Shown here: one piece after another, positions 52,180 through 60,305 of the stretch | Layout: every line of letters begins with the position of its first letter | How positions within the stretch are numbered: position 1 is the first letter of the stretch | From: Pseudoflavitalea sp. G-6-1-2 | GTDB taxonomy: Bacteria > Bacteroidota > Bacteroidia > Chitinophagales > Chitinophagaceae | Length of the DNA stretch: 64,000 nucleotides | Direction: 5' to 3' | Assembly (NCBI RefSeq): GCF_012927185.1 | Contig: NZ_JABBGB010000001.1 | Span: 992,001-1,056,000 of the forward strand | Program-made: the position numbers and the translations under genes | Notes under the pieces: generated by a model | Seen by the model: only the letters and a program-made list of their open reading frames with translations | The model's database searches: none | What the model was told of the DNA's origin: nothing

Positions 52180-53688
52180 CTACTCCGCTTTGAATCCGAT
52201 TAACCTGTACACATAAAAATACCTTGCTGTTTTCCCTCCTCTTATTTGTGGGATCAATTCAGCTTCCGATATTTTTTCAAATTTCTTTTTCAGTTCCTCC
52301 GGAACAGGGTCATTGAAATTTGAAATGCTGATGAAGTAAGCGTCTTCACCGTTTTTCAATTCGGGTAATTTTTTATTGAGCCATGCGAAGTGATGGATGT
52401 CGTGAAGATTTCCAACTGCTTTCAGCTGCAGTCCCAGCGGCCTTGCTGCGTAGTAGTCGAGATGTGCAGCAGGGAACCAGTAATTATTGAAGATGAACCG
52501 CGGATGCATCGTTGCAGAATCTTTGTGATACAAAGCAGCAAAGTCTTTTCCGAAAGCCCGCCATCCACTCATATCGAGTGTTACATCGTGTTTGCCGAAT
52601 TCATGTTGTTCTTTACTTCCTAATGTGCCGGGCCAGTAATTGATGAGGCAGATGCTTGCTGCAAGCGCAACCGCCGTAATACCCATGCTCAATCTCGTAA
52701 TGCCCGTAGAAAACGACAATGATTTTTCTGAAAGATGTAATGCTGTAACCAGTATCAGCGTGGTATATCCGGGGCCGCTCCAATGTGGGAGCGTATCATT
52801 GAATAAAGAAAGGAATAGCACTGTGATGATCAACGGAACACCCAGCCAGAGCAAGATTGCTACAGACTGCCATTTTTTTCTGAAGGCGATCAATGCACCG
52901 ATCAGCAAACTCACGTTCACCGGACCGTTGTAAAAAAATGAGCCAACTATTTCTCTGATGAAACTATCCAGCTGAAGATGACGGATGGTTACTCTTTCGC
53001 TATGATAATCGTATGTACCCATCTGATTGCTGAAGCTCCACAAAAATGAAGGCGTGATAATGGCAATGGTGAGCAAGGCGCCGAGATAGAGAAAAGGGTT
53101 CTTCAACAGCTCTCTTCTGCAAAACAGCACATAACCGCCAAATCCAAACCAGCAGAACAGGCCATGCACTTTGCTGAGAATGCAGAACCCTGCTGCAAGA
53201 CCAAGGAAGATGAGCCGGAGATTTACCTGCTTTCTGTTTTTGTGCTGAACAATTGTTACGGAGAGATACACAAACAGCATCCAGAAAGTCAACTGTGGGG
53301 AATCAGGAAGTATCAGCAATCCGGCAATCACACTGCTGTAAAAAGAAGCGGTGAAGAGACAGGCGGCGATCCAGCCGGTGCGATTGTCTTTCAGTTTTTT
53401 TCCGGTTAGAAAGATCAGCCATGTAGAGATGGCTGCACCCAATACAGAACCCATCCTTACAAAGAACTCGTTGTTCAACTCAAGTGATGCAGTGAAGAAT
53501 TTGATCCACACGGCCACCATCGGTGGGTGATCGAAATAATTCCACTGAAGGTACTTCGCGTAGGTAACGTAATAGACTTCGTCGTTATTCAGTTCTACGA
53601 TACTGCTGAGCGCTAATCTTATCAGGGTAGTGATTGCAATAAGCCACAGGGTGTATTTTCTATAACCCGATCGCGGCTGATTGTTCAT
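52180..53688 (-). CDS. GT39/PMT-like membrane glycosyltransferase
   Basis: The chosen ATG gives 502 residues (an ATG at 53748 is possible but lies deeper in the upstream gene). It has about ten membrane segments and the family signature DEVYYVTYAKYLQWNYFDHPP near the N-terminus, with the D-E pair and DHPP of ArnT/PMT proteins. It transfers sugar from a lipid carrier to a protein or lipid A on the outer face of the inner membrane. Its gene overlaps the PAP2 gene by 29 bases, so the two are coupled; PAP2 may recycle the carrier lipid. Confidence 0.8.
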   Translation of the reverse strand: MNNQPRSGYRKYTLWLIAITTLIRLALSSIVELNNDEVYYVTYAKYLQWNYFDHPPMVAVWIKFFTASLELNNEFFVRMGSVLGAAISTWLIFLTGKKLKDNRTGWIAACLFTASFYSSVIAGLLILPDSPQLTFWMLFVYLSVTIVQHKNRKQVNLRLIFLGLAAGFCILSKVHGLFCWFGFGGYVLFCRRELLKNPFLYLGALLTIAIITPSFLWSFSNQMGTYDYHSERVTIRHLQLDSFIREIVGSFFYNGPVNVSLLIGALIAFRKKWQSVAILLWLGVPLIITVLFLSLFNDTLPHWSGPGYTTLILVTALHLSEKSLSFSTGITRLSMGITAVALAASICLINYWPGTLGSKEQHEFGKHDVTLDMSGWRAFGKDFAALYHKDSATMHPRFIFNNYWFPAAHLDYYAARPLGLQLKAVGNLHDIHHFAWLNKKLPELKNGEDAYFISISNFNDPVPEELKKKFEKISEAELIPQIRGGKTARYFYVYRLIGFKAE

Positions 53689-54343
53689 ATGTAATGGACG
53701 AAGCGCGTTTGTTTGTCTTGTACTTTGTAATGAAGGATTGATAGCCATACTCGATAATCATTGCTGTTGCGATGCCTGTGATAATTCCTGCGAGCACATC
53801 TTCCAGAAAATGTTGTCCCAGGTACATGCGGGAATATCCTACCAGTACTGCCATCCAGAAAACAAGTACGGCCACTATCTGCTTGCGGGAGTTGCAGGCC
53901 AGTATCGCGGCAGCTGCAAATGCTGTGGTAGTATGTCCTGAAGGAAAGCTGGCATATCCGCCATGGGTAACACCTTCAATAAAATGGCTGTAAAGATTTT
54001 CTGCAAAGAATGTTCTTGGTCTTGGTGCATGGAACATCTCTTTCAATAGCTGAACTACGAGTCCTGAGATGAGATAGGACAATAATAATTTTATGGCGAT
54101 GCTGCGCTTGCGCATTACCCAGCAGGCGATGATCAGGGCTGCTACAACTATGCCATCTCCGAGATAGGTATACCAGGTGAACATGGTATCGAGCCATTGG
54201 CAGTGATAGAAATTAGCTGCAACAAATGAAGTGGATTTAGTGTAAATGCACACTACAATCAGCAACGGGCAGATCAATGCCAGCGTAAACTGAAGGAATA
54301 ATTTCCAGTTGGGGTTATTGGGCATACAGTTGAGTTGCTGCAA
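53660..54343 (-). CDS. PAP2-family membrane phosphatase
   Basis: The 227-residue protein has six membrane segments and the PAP2 motifs KEMFHAPRPR, SFPSGHTTTAFA and YSRMYLGQHFLEDVLAG (K/R-P, PSGH, R-H-D), all complete. It dephosphorylates membrane lipids such as undecaprenyl pyrophosphate or phosphatidate. It is upstream of and overlaps the GT39-like gene, a plausible pairing for recycling the carrier lipid. Confidence 0.88.
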   Translation of the reverse strand: MQQLNCMPNNPNWKLFLQFTLALICPLLIVVCIYTKSTSFVAANFYHCQWLDTMFTWYTYLGDGIVVAALIIACWVMRKRSIAIKLLLSYLISGLVVQLLKEMFHAPRPRTFFAENLYSHFIEGVTHGGYASFPSGHTTTAFAAAAILACNSRKQIVAVLVFWMAVLVGYSRMYLGQHFLEDVLAGIITGIATAMIIEYGYQSFITKYKTNKRASSITYEQSAAIGL

Positions 54344-54481
54344 AGCTATCCTTCGTATGCTAACTTAATTTTATGCGATAATTAAACAAATATTAGGAAT
54401 GGATTACCGCAGTGTTAAACCTTTCGGCTTCATGATTTCTTAACTGAAATAATGATGAAGCAATCATTTCGTTCAATGGCA

Positions 54482-54508
54482 GAAAAAAAGGCTGCCGGTT
54501 GGCAGCCT
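54482..54508 (-). terminator. Terminator of the reductase gene
   Basis: AGGCTGCC (54489-54496) pairs with GGCAGCCT (54501-54508) with a GGTT loop; on the minus strand it is followed by TTTTTTT. Confidence 0.85.
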
Positions 54509-54517
54509 CGATTAACC

Positions 54518-55375
54518 TTAGTTGTTTCTTAGAACTTTTATCAGCGATGAGATGCGGTTTTGTCCCAGCCCTGCTTTTCTCCCTTTGTCGAAGAACTCCA
54601 GCAGAAAGGTTGGCATGCTGGCATCGCTATTGGCTTCTCTGGCCTGGCGCACCATCAGCTCAAAACTTTGCGCGCAAATATCGATGGAGCTTTGCGGGTC
54701 TTCGAACCTGCCTGCATCGATATCGTTGCCGGTATCCTGAATCATCTGAGCGAGTACGGGCGCGATGTTTACGATCATGTTTCCGAGGTCGGAGGGTTTC
54801 AGTCCTTCAGCTTCCATCATTCTCGCTCCGTGGAGAAAGCCAGTCATCATGCCAAACATATTGGTGAGAACAGCAAGGTCCCATGCAGATGCTGCGCCTG
54901 CTGAATCGCCCATGTAGAGCAGCCCTCCTCCCAAAACTTTCAAAATGTCTTCACTTTTACTGAATGCTTCAGCATTTCCGGAAAGGAAGATCGGGGTATC
55001 CGGGCGACCCATTTGCGATGGGGTAGCCAGAATAGCTCCGTCGATATAAGATGCTCCACGGTCAATAAATGCAGCACTCATGGTTTTCGCATCTTTCGGC
55101 GTTCCTGTGCTCAACTGGATGATGGTTTTGCCTTCGAGCGAAACGCCATTCAGCAATTCATAGGTTGCCTCATAATCTTTTACGCAGATGATCACGATGG
55201 ATGCTTCGCGAAGGGCTTCATTAATATTGGTGGTTGCTTTTGCTCCTTCAAGTCCGGGTTGATTGAGTTTGCCAGGTGTTCTGTTCCAGACAGAGACGTT
55301 CAGTTTATTTTGGATCAGCAGTTTGGCAAGCACTACGCCCATCGCTCCCAATCCTATTACAGCTACTTGTTTCAT
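54518..55375 (-). CDS. NAD(P)-dependent imine reductase/beta-hydroxyacid dehydrogenase-like
   Basis: The chosen ATG (55375) gives 285 residues. It has a Rossmann domain with GLGAMG near residue 8, then LSTGTPKDA in the active-site loop. The C-terminal all-helical domain shares the family fold of 3-hydroxyisobutyrate dehydrogenase and imine reductases (GDSAGAASAWDLAVL). The catalytic lysine position is taken by W/D in imine reductases, and here AAASAWDL fits that subgroup. It is divergent from an HxlR regulator, its probable controller. Confidence 0.82.
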   Translation of the reverse strand: MKQVAVIGLGAMGVVLAKLLIQNKLNVSVWNRTPGKLNQPGLEGAKATTNINEALREASIVIICVKDYEATYELLNGVSLEGKTIIQLSTGTPKDAKTMSAAFIDRGASYIDGAILATPSQMGRPDTPIFLSGNAEAFSKSEDILKVLGGGLLYMGDSAGAASAWDLAVLTNMFGMMTGFLHGARMMEAEGLKPSDLGNMIVNIAPVLAQMIQDTGNDIDAGRFEDPQSSIDICAQSFELMVRQAREANSDASMPTFLLEFFDKGRKAGLGQNRISSLIKVLRNN

Positions 55376-55395
55376 CGAATGATTTTTTATGAATA

Positions 55396-55426
55396 CAAAA
55401 TGAAAGCATTTGCAGGGGCTGGCCAA
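55396..55426 (-). promoter_or_regulatory. Promoter of the reductase gene
   Basis: On the minus strand TTG (55426-55424) and TCATTTTG (55403-55396) are spaced by 20 bases, one mismatch from the -33/-7 consensus. The predicted start is near 55389. Confidence 0.4.
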
Positions 55427-55451
55427 TATGGGAGTTAGTTTTCGGGTATGG

Positions 55452-55479
55452 ATAATTTTTTCCCTATGGGATAAATTAT
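55452..55479. promoter_or_regulatory. Long dyad, probable HxlR operator
   Basis: ATAATTT (55452-55458) pairs with AAATTAT (55473-55479), and between them TCCC (55461-55464) with GGGA (55468-55471), giving a near-symmetric 28-bp element around TAT. It lies between the reductase and HxlR promoters, and overlaps the -33 region of the latter. HxlR proteins often bind such dyads and respond to reactive carbonyls. Confidence 0.6.
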
Positions 55480-55489
55480 TCCTCTATCG

Positions 55490-55497
55490 TACATTTG
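55490..55497 (+). promoter_or_regulatory. -7 box of the HxlR gene
   Basis: TACATTTG matches TAnnTTTG exactly. The -33 region has no TTTG and is covered by the dyad. The predicted start is near 55504, before the ATG at 55518. Confidence 0.5.
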
Positions 55498-55517
55498 GGA
55501 AGCAAAAGAGGATGCAT

Positions 55518-55904
55518 ATGTACGAGAGAAAAATACCTAAGGACTTCAGCTGCGGAATGGCTGTTTTGATGGAGATCATCGGAGGCAAGTGGAAGCCATA
55601 CCTGATCTTTCTCATCAATGGCGGAACCCGCCGTCCGAGCGATATACAGCGCGCCATACCATTGGCCACCCTGCGAGTGATCAATATGCAGTTGCGCGAA
55701 CTGGAGTTTCATGGAGTGATCAGAAGAGTGATCTATCCTGAAGTGCCGCCGAAAGTAGAATACTATTTTACCGAATTCGGAGAATCCTTGCTGCCGATTG
55801 TGAAAGAGATGGAAAACTGGGGCATCGGACATCTGGAAAATTTCAGACAACTGATGGAAGAAAAACAGGAAGGAAGTACCATTTCGAATTCATCTGCTGC
55901 CTGA
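55518..55904 (+). CDS. HxlR-family winged-helix regulator
   Basis: The chosen ATG gives 128 residues (55512 is possible). The HxlR motif is present: CGMAVLMEIIGGKWKPYLIF, then RRPSDIQRAIPLATLRVI and the wing YPEVPPKVEYYFTEFGESL. The N-terminal cysteine in DFSCGM is the redox or electrophile sensor in many members. It is divergent from the reductase and shares a long dyad with it. Confidence 0.9.
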   Translation: MYERKIPKDFSCGMAVLMEIIGGKWKPYLIFLINGGTRRPSDIQRAIPLATLRVINMQLRELEFHGVIRRVIYPEVPPKVEYYFTEFGESLLPIVKEMENWGIGHLENFRQLMEEKQEGSTISNSSAA

Positions 55905-55936
55905 TGTAGGAAGCTTCAGATAAAAGACTTCATAAG

Positions 55937-55971
55937 AAATCGCTGCCGGTGCATAACCGGCAGCGATTTTT
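55937..55971. terminator. Strong bidirectional terminator
   Basis: AAATCGCTGCCGGT (55937-55950) pairs perfectly with ACCGGCAGCGATTT (55956-55969), with T tail to 55971. It serves the convergent HxlR and thioesterase genes. Confidence 0.85.
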
Positions 55972-55983
55972 GTATGAGATGGA

Positions 55984-56364
55984 TTAATCGATGGCTACAG
56001 GTTTTTTCTGCTCGTCGATGGCTACGAATGTGAATTCGCCACTGATGGCTTTATCTCTTTCCTGCGAATACATCTGCTCGATAAATACTTCCACTCTTAC
56101 TTTCAGGCTGGTAGTACCTACTAATGAGACTTTGCCCACCAGTTCGATGATAGTTCCTGCGGGAATGGGTTTGGTGAAATCGATCCTGTCGCTGCTCACG
56201 GTTACCACTCTTTGACGAGTGTATCTGGTAGCAGTGATAAAGGCTACTTCATCCATCAGCGCCATGGCTGTTCCTCCGAACAATGTGTCGTAGTGATTGG
56301 TGCTTTCGGGAAATACTGCTTTGAATATCCGTGTAACTGATTGTTCGGCTTTTTCTTTATTCAT
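55984..56364 (-). CDS. Acyl-CoA thioesterase (hotdog fold)
   Basis: The 126-residue protein has the YciA/acyl-CoA hydrolase motif NHYDTLFGGTAMALMDEVA (23-41), with the catalytic N and D, followed by VSSDRIDFTKPIPAG. It hydrolyses acyl-CoA thioesters in the cytoplasm. The gene is separated from metE by 54 bases on the same strand and may be transcribed with it. Confidence 0.9.
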   Translation of the reverse strand: MNKEKAEQSVTRIFKAVFPESTNHYDTLFGGTAMALMDEVAFITATRYTRQRVVTVSSDRIDFTKPIPAGTIIELVGKVSLVGTTSLKVRVEVFIEQMYSQERDKAISGEFTFVAIDEQKKPVAID

Positions 56365-56418
56365 CTTATTGTGGTTAGAAGCCTGGCGGACCGGAAGGTC
56401 AATCCGCCATGCTGTTGT

Positions 56419-58740
56419 TTATGCGTTGGCTGAAACGGTTGCTCTGAGCGATTTTGCTGCCTCAACCATTTCTTCTAATGCAGCTTTGGTTTCAGGCCAG
56501 CCGCGGGTTTTCAGTCCGCAGTCGGGGTTCACCCAAAGTTGTGAAGAAGGGATTACGGCTTTTGCTTTTTCCATCAGCTGCACCATTTCGTGTTGCGAAG
56601 GTACCCGTGGTGAATGGATATCGTACACTCCCGGACCGATATCATTGGGATAGCTGAACGCAGCGAATGCATCGAGCAGTTCCATTTGGGAGCGGCTGCA
56701 TTCGATGGTGATCACATCTGCATCCATATTGGCGATATGTTCGATGATATCGTTGAATTCCGAATAACACATATGGGTGTGGATCTGCGTTTGGTCTTTC
56801 ACACCGCTGGCAGATATTCTGAATGCCTGCACGGCCCATTGGAGATAATCGTTCCAGTTGCTGCGTCGCAATGGAAGTCCTTCACGGATGGCGGGTTCAT
56901 CGATCTGAATAATGGCGATGCCCGATTTTTCGAGGTCCACTACTTCGTCCCTGATGGCAAGTGCTATCTGGGTGCAGGTGTCTCTGCGGGGTTGATCGTC
57001 GCGAACAAAACTCCATTGAAGAATGGTTACGGGCCCGGTGAGCATGCCTTTTACGGGTTTGCTGGTGAGCGATTGTGCGTAGGATGTCCAGCGGACGGTC
57101 ATTGCAGCCGGCCGGCTTACATCGCCAACGATCACCGGAGGTTTTACGCAGCGTGTGCCATAACTCTGCACCCATCCGTTTTGCGTGAAAACAAAACCTG
57201 CAAGTTGTTCGCCGAAATATTCCACCATATCGTTTCTTTCAAACTCGCCATGAACGAGTACGTCGATACCGGTTTCTTCCTGCCAGTGAATGGCCTGCGC
57301 GGTTTCTTCGGCGATGAATTCGTCGTATTGTTCCTGTGTGAGCTGTCCTTTTTTGAGTTGCTGTCTCCAGTTTCTCACTTCAGCAGTCTGAGGGAAAGAT
57401 CCGATGGTGGTGGTAGGAAACAGGGGCAGATTCAGCGATCGCTGCTGTTTTGTTTTTCTTTCAGCAAAAACATTGTTTCGATTGGCATCGTTGGACGTGA
57501 TGGCATTTACTCTTTGCTTCACGGCCGGATCATGAATCAGCGCAGATGTTTTTCTGTTTTGATGTGCAGCAATGTTTTCCTGCAGTTTTATTTGTGCCGA
57601 AGCATTGATTTCGCCGGAGGCGAGTTGTTTTAAATTAACCAGTTCGTCGATCTTTTGTTTTGCGAAAGCCATCCATTGTTTTATCTCAGGAGTGAGAATG
57701 GTATTGTTGGTTTCGAGATCGAGATCGCAGGGAACGTGCAGCAGTGAACAGGAGGGGGCAATCCAAACCCGTTCTGCTCCCAGCTTTGCAGCAGCTTTGC
57801 CAATGAGGTGGAGCGATGTTTCGAAGTTGTTCTTCCAGATATTTCTTCCATCGACAACACCGAGGGAGAGTATCTTTCTCGATGAAGGAAGATCGGTACT
57901 GAGAATGTCGTCGAGCTGCGATGGGCAACGCACGAGATCCAGATGCAGCACATCTACAGGAAGAGCGAGTGCAGTGGAAAGGTTGTTTCCATAACATTCG
58001 AAATAATTGGCAAGAATGATGCGCAATTGTGTTTTGTTTCTCAGCTCCTGATAGGCTTTTGCAAATACCTGTTGTTCTGCTTCTGTGAGATCGAGTGCGA
58101 GACATGGCTCATCGAGCTGAACATAATACGCGCCTGCATCTTCCAGTTTTTTCAAAACTTCGATGTACACGGGAAGCAGTTTTCGGATCAGCTCAAGGCG
58201 ATGAAAGCCCGGCTCTTTTTCTTTGCCTAGCAACAAAAATGAAACCGGACCGATCAGCACCGGTTTAGCTGCAATACCCTGCTCTTTTGCTTCGATAAAT
58301 TCGTTGAGCACTTTGTTGCTGAACAACGTGAATTGCTGATTGGCGCTGAATTCCGGCACAATGTAGTGGTAGTTGGTGTCGAACCACTTGGTCATTTCCA
58401 TGGCGGTGATATCGTATCCTTCTTTCTGATATCCTCTGGCCATTGCGAAAAGGAGATCGATGTGAGGCAGTTGCCTGTTGTGCATGAGATCATGATAGCG
58501 CTGAGGAATAGCGCCGGTCATGAGACAGGTGTCGAGCACCTGATCGTACAGGGAAAAATCGTTGCATGGAATGAGGTCGATGCCAGCTTCTTTCTGCAGC
58601 TGCCAGTTCTGTGAACGGATGCTGCTTCCGGTCTGCATCAATTGTTGCGCGCTCAACTTGCCGGCCCAGTATTGCTCGGCTGCCTTTTTGAGTTCCCGTT
58701 GGCTGCCAATCCGCGGGTAGCCCAGGTTCTGTGTTTGCAT
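56419..58740 (-). CDS. metE: Cobalamin-independent methionine synthase
   Basis: The chosen ATG (58740) gives the usual MetE start MQTQNLGYPRIGSQRELKKA and 773 residues, the normal family length; a longer frame to 58869 runs into the riboswitch region. The N-terminal (1-350) and C-terminal (430-773) barrels are both complete. Zinc ligands appear in HMCYSEFND, ECSRS and NPDCGLKTRG. MetE makes methionine from homocysteine and methyl-tetrahydrofolate without B12. A cobalamin riboswitch lies upstream, so the gene is shut off when B12 is present. Confidence 0.97.
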   Translation of the reverse strand: MQTQNLGYPRIGSQRELKKAAEQYWAGKLSAQQLMQTGSSIRSQNWQLQKEAGIDLIPCNDFSLYDQVLDTCLMTGAIPQRYHDLMHNRQLPHIDLLFAMARGYQKEGYDITAMEMTKWFDTNYHYIVPEFSANQQFTLFSNKVLNEFIEAKEQGIAAKPVLIGPVSFLLLGKEKEPGFHRLELIRKLLPVYIEVLKKLEDAGAYYVQLDEPCLALDLTEAEQQVFAKAYQELRNKTQLRIILANYFECYGNNLSTALALPVDVLHLDLVRCPSQLDDILSTDLPSSRKILSLGVVDGRNIWKNNFETSLHLIGKAAAKLGAERVWIAPSCSLLHVPCDLDLETNNTILTPEIKQWMAFAKQKIDELVNLKQLASGEINASAQIKLQENIAAHQNRKTSALIHDPAVKQRVNAITSNDANRNNVFAERKTKQQRSLNLPLFPTTTIGSFPQTAEVRNWRQQLKKGQLTQEQYDEFIAEETAQAIHWQEETGIDVLVHGEFERNDMVEYFGEQLAGFVFTQNGWVQSYGTRCVKPPVIVGDVSRPAAMTVRWTSYAQSLTSKPVKGMLTGPVTILQWSFVRDDQPRRDTCTQIALAIRDEVVDLEKSGIAIIQIDEPAIREGLPLRRSNWNDYLQWAVQAFRISASGVKDQTQIHTHMCYSEFNDIIEHIANMDADVITIECSRSQMELLDAFAAFSYPNDIGPGVYDIHSPRVPSQHEMVQLMEKAKAVIPSSQLWVNPDCGLKTRGWPETKAALEEMVEAAKSLRATVSANA

Positions 58741-58911
58741 GGTGATTGCTTTTAAAATGATTGAATCAATTAAAAGCCCTTTGCTAAACCAGCAATGCCA
58801 GTAAAAAGAGGAGGATGAAATGTGCGCACGGAATTGCTCCCTGCCTGAGGAGTGGCCGGAGATGTGCATATCAGATCAACAACTGCTTCTTTCCACGAAA
58901 GCATTGTCAAA

Positions 58912-59088
58912 TACAGTAAAGGCAGGTCTCCTGGCTTGTAACATTCTTACCGTCCTTCCCATCCCCACAAGTTTTGTGAGGGACAGTGGACAACAAGGGT
59001 AAGAATTGAGGTGGTTACTTACAGTTGCGGGACAGCTTGTGATTTGCACACAATTCCCTATTAATCCCGGTGCTACCGGGAACCTATG
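58912..59088 (-). promoter_or_regulatory. Cobalamin riboswitch upstream of metE
   Basis: Read on the minus strand, the region contains GGTTCCCGGTAGCACCGGGA (59084-59065), the AAGCTGTCCCGCAACTGTAAG core (about 59040-59019) and the B12 box GCCAGGAGACCTGCC (58935-58921). These match the cobalamin aptamer. Expression platform not resolved; no terminator T-run was found before metE, so translational control is possible. The metE start lies about 175 bases downstream. Confidence 0.93.
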
Positions 59089-59133
59089 CTGTTTGATAGA
59101 TATAGAAAAGAACTTGAGTGCAAGTTAGGGGAA

Positions 59134-59646
59134 TTATTGCTCCTTTGTGAATATCAGGTAATCGATGAGTTTCCAGGATATGCCGTCTTTGCTTGTTTCG
59201 AAGGTCATTTTAAAAGAAGTATCACTGGATTTTTCATACTTGAAATGCTGGAAAACAGGGCCTGTTGAACTATTGCCGATGTGCGTGAGAATTAGTTTAT
59301 CATCCACCCATCCGTTGCTTACGAATTTCCGGTTGCCTTTGTCGAATATGAATGCAACAAATTGTCCGGTTTGGTTATCGATGCCCCACAACGAAAGCGC
59401 TTTGTATGTGTTGGGGAGTTTGTCTGTATGTTGGTATTGGATCCATGAGCTGTCGGAAGTGAGTTTGAAAGACAGGTTAGCGGAGATTTTTCTGCCGCTG
59501 GCAAACTCGCCGTCGCCGGTCCAGTCACCGAGGAAGAAGTGGAGGAAATCGTTTGGCAGCTTATTTACAACAGTGGATTGTTGCGCTTTGAGTGAAGTGA
59601 GAAGAAGTAAGGGTAAGATAAGAGCAAGCAGGATAGGCTTTCGCAT
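59134..59646 (-). CDS. Secreted DUF1579-like protein
   Basis: The 170-residue protein has a signal peptide (MRKPILLALILPLLLLTSLK, cut near 21). The mature domain is a lipocalin-like beta-barrel with LGDWTGDGEFASGRKISANL, YKALSLWGIDNQTGQF and KLTSDSSWIQYQH, resembling DUF1579 proteins. Function unknown. It lies upstream of metE's riboswitch on the same strand and has no operon partner. Confidence 0.7.
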   Translation of the reverse strand: MRKPILLALILPLLLLTSLKAQQSTVVNKLPNDFLHFFLGDWTGDGEFASGRKISANLSFKLTSDSSWIQYQHTDKLPNTYKALSLWGIDNQTGQFVAFIFDKGNRKFVSNGWVDDKLILTHIGNSSTGPVFQHFKYEKSSDTSFKMTFETSKDGISWKLIDYLIFTKEQ

Positions 59647-59741
59647 TTTTTATTTCAAATGTCAGATTTATTAGTGCATAATCATGTACCGCATATCATA
59701 TCTGTTGCACCTGTAATGGATGAATGGAAGTTGGAATGTAA

Positions 59742-59787
59742 TCAAAACAAAAAAGGCGGATGCATCATCTTGTGATGTAACCGCCTT
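59742..59787 (-). terminator. Terminator of the DUF1508 gene
   Basis: AAGGCGG (59753-59759) pairs with CCGCCTT (59781-59787), with TGCATCA/TGATGTA pairing inside. On the minus strand the hairpin is followed by a T-rich run. Confidence 0.85.
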
Positions 59788-59839
59788 GTCTATTGAGCAA
59801 TGTTGAAGCCATCTGGATTCTGTATGCTCAACAGGCTCG

Positions 59840-60166
59840 CTAATCTTCAACTACAGCAGCATCCGGGGCATTCTTCTTAACAGACTCAATGCCGTTTTCC
59901 ATACCTGCTGCAGACTCATACATTTCGCTGCGTCCGATTACCTGACCGTTACCGGCCTTGAGGTTGAAGTAATGTTTGCCGTTGGTGGAAGTTAAGCGAT
60001 CGAATTTAGAATCATCTTTGGCATTTGTTTTTACGGAATCAATGCCGTTCTGCCTTGCAGCGGTAGTGGTATAACCTTCACTGGAAAGGATGACCTGTCC
60101 GTTATCAGCTTTGAGGTTAAAATAAAACTGACCATCTTTTCCGGTTTTTGTTGCAAATTTTCCCAT
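59840..60166 (-). CDS. YegP/DUF1508 repeat protein
   Basis: The 108-residue protein contains two DUF1508 repeats: residues 4-50 (DGQFYFNLKADNGQVILSSEG) and 58-103 (NGKHYFNLKAGNGQVIGRSE), each ending with a conserved NGIDSVKTNA or NGIESVKKNA. YegP-type proteins are small stress-associated cytoplasmic proteins of unclear activity. The gene stands alone with its own terminator. Confidence 0.9.
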   Translation of the reverse strand: MGKFATKTGKDGQFYFNLKADNGQVILSSEGYTTTAARQNGIDSVKTNAKDDSKFDRLTSTNGKHYFNLKAGNGQVIGRSEMYESAAGMENGIESVKKNAPDAAVVED

Positions 60167-60305
60167 AGATGATGTTTTTAGTTCATATAAAAATAAGGGA
60201 TTGGAAAGAAATCACAAATAAGGGAAATACTACAGCAAGCTATGAGTTGCTGGTTGGGAAGAACTCTGTTCCAAATTCGTATATTGATAGAAATTGTGAT
60301 ATCAT

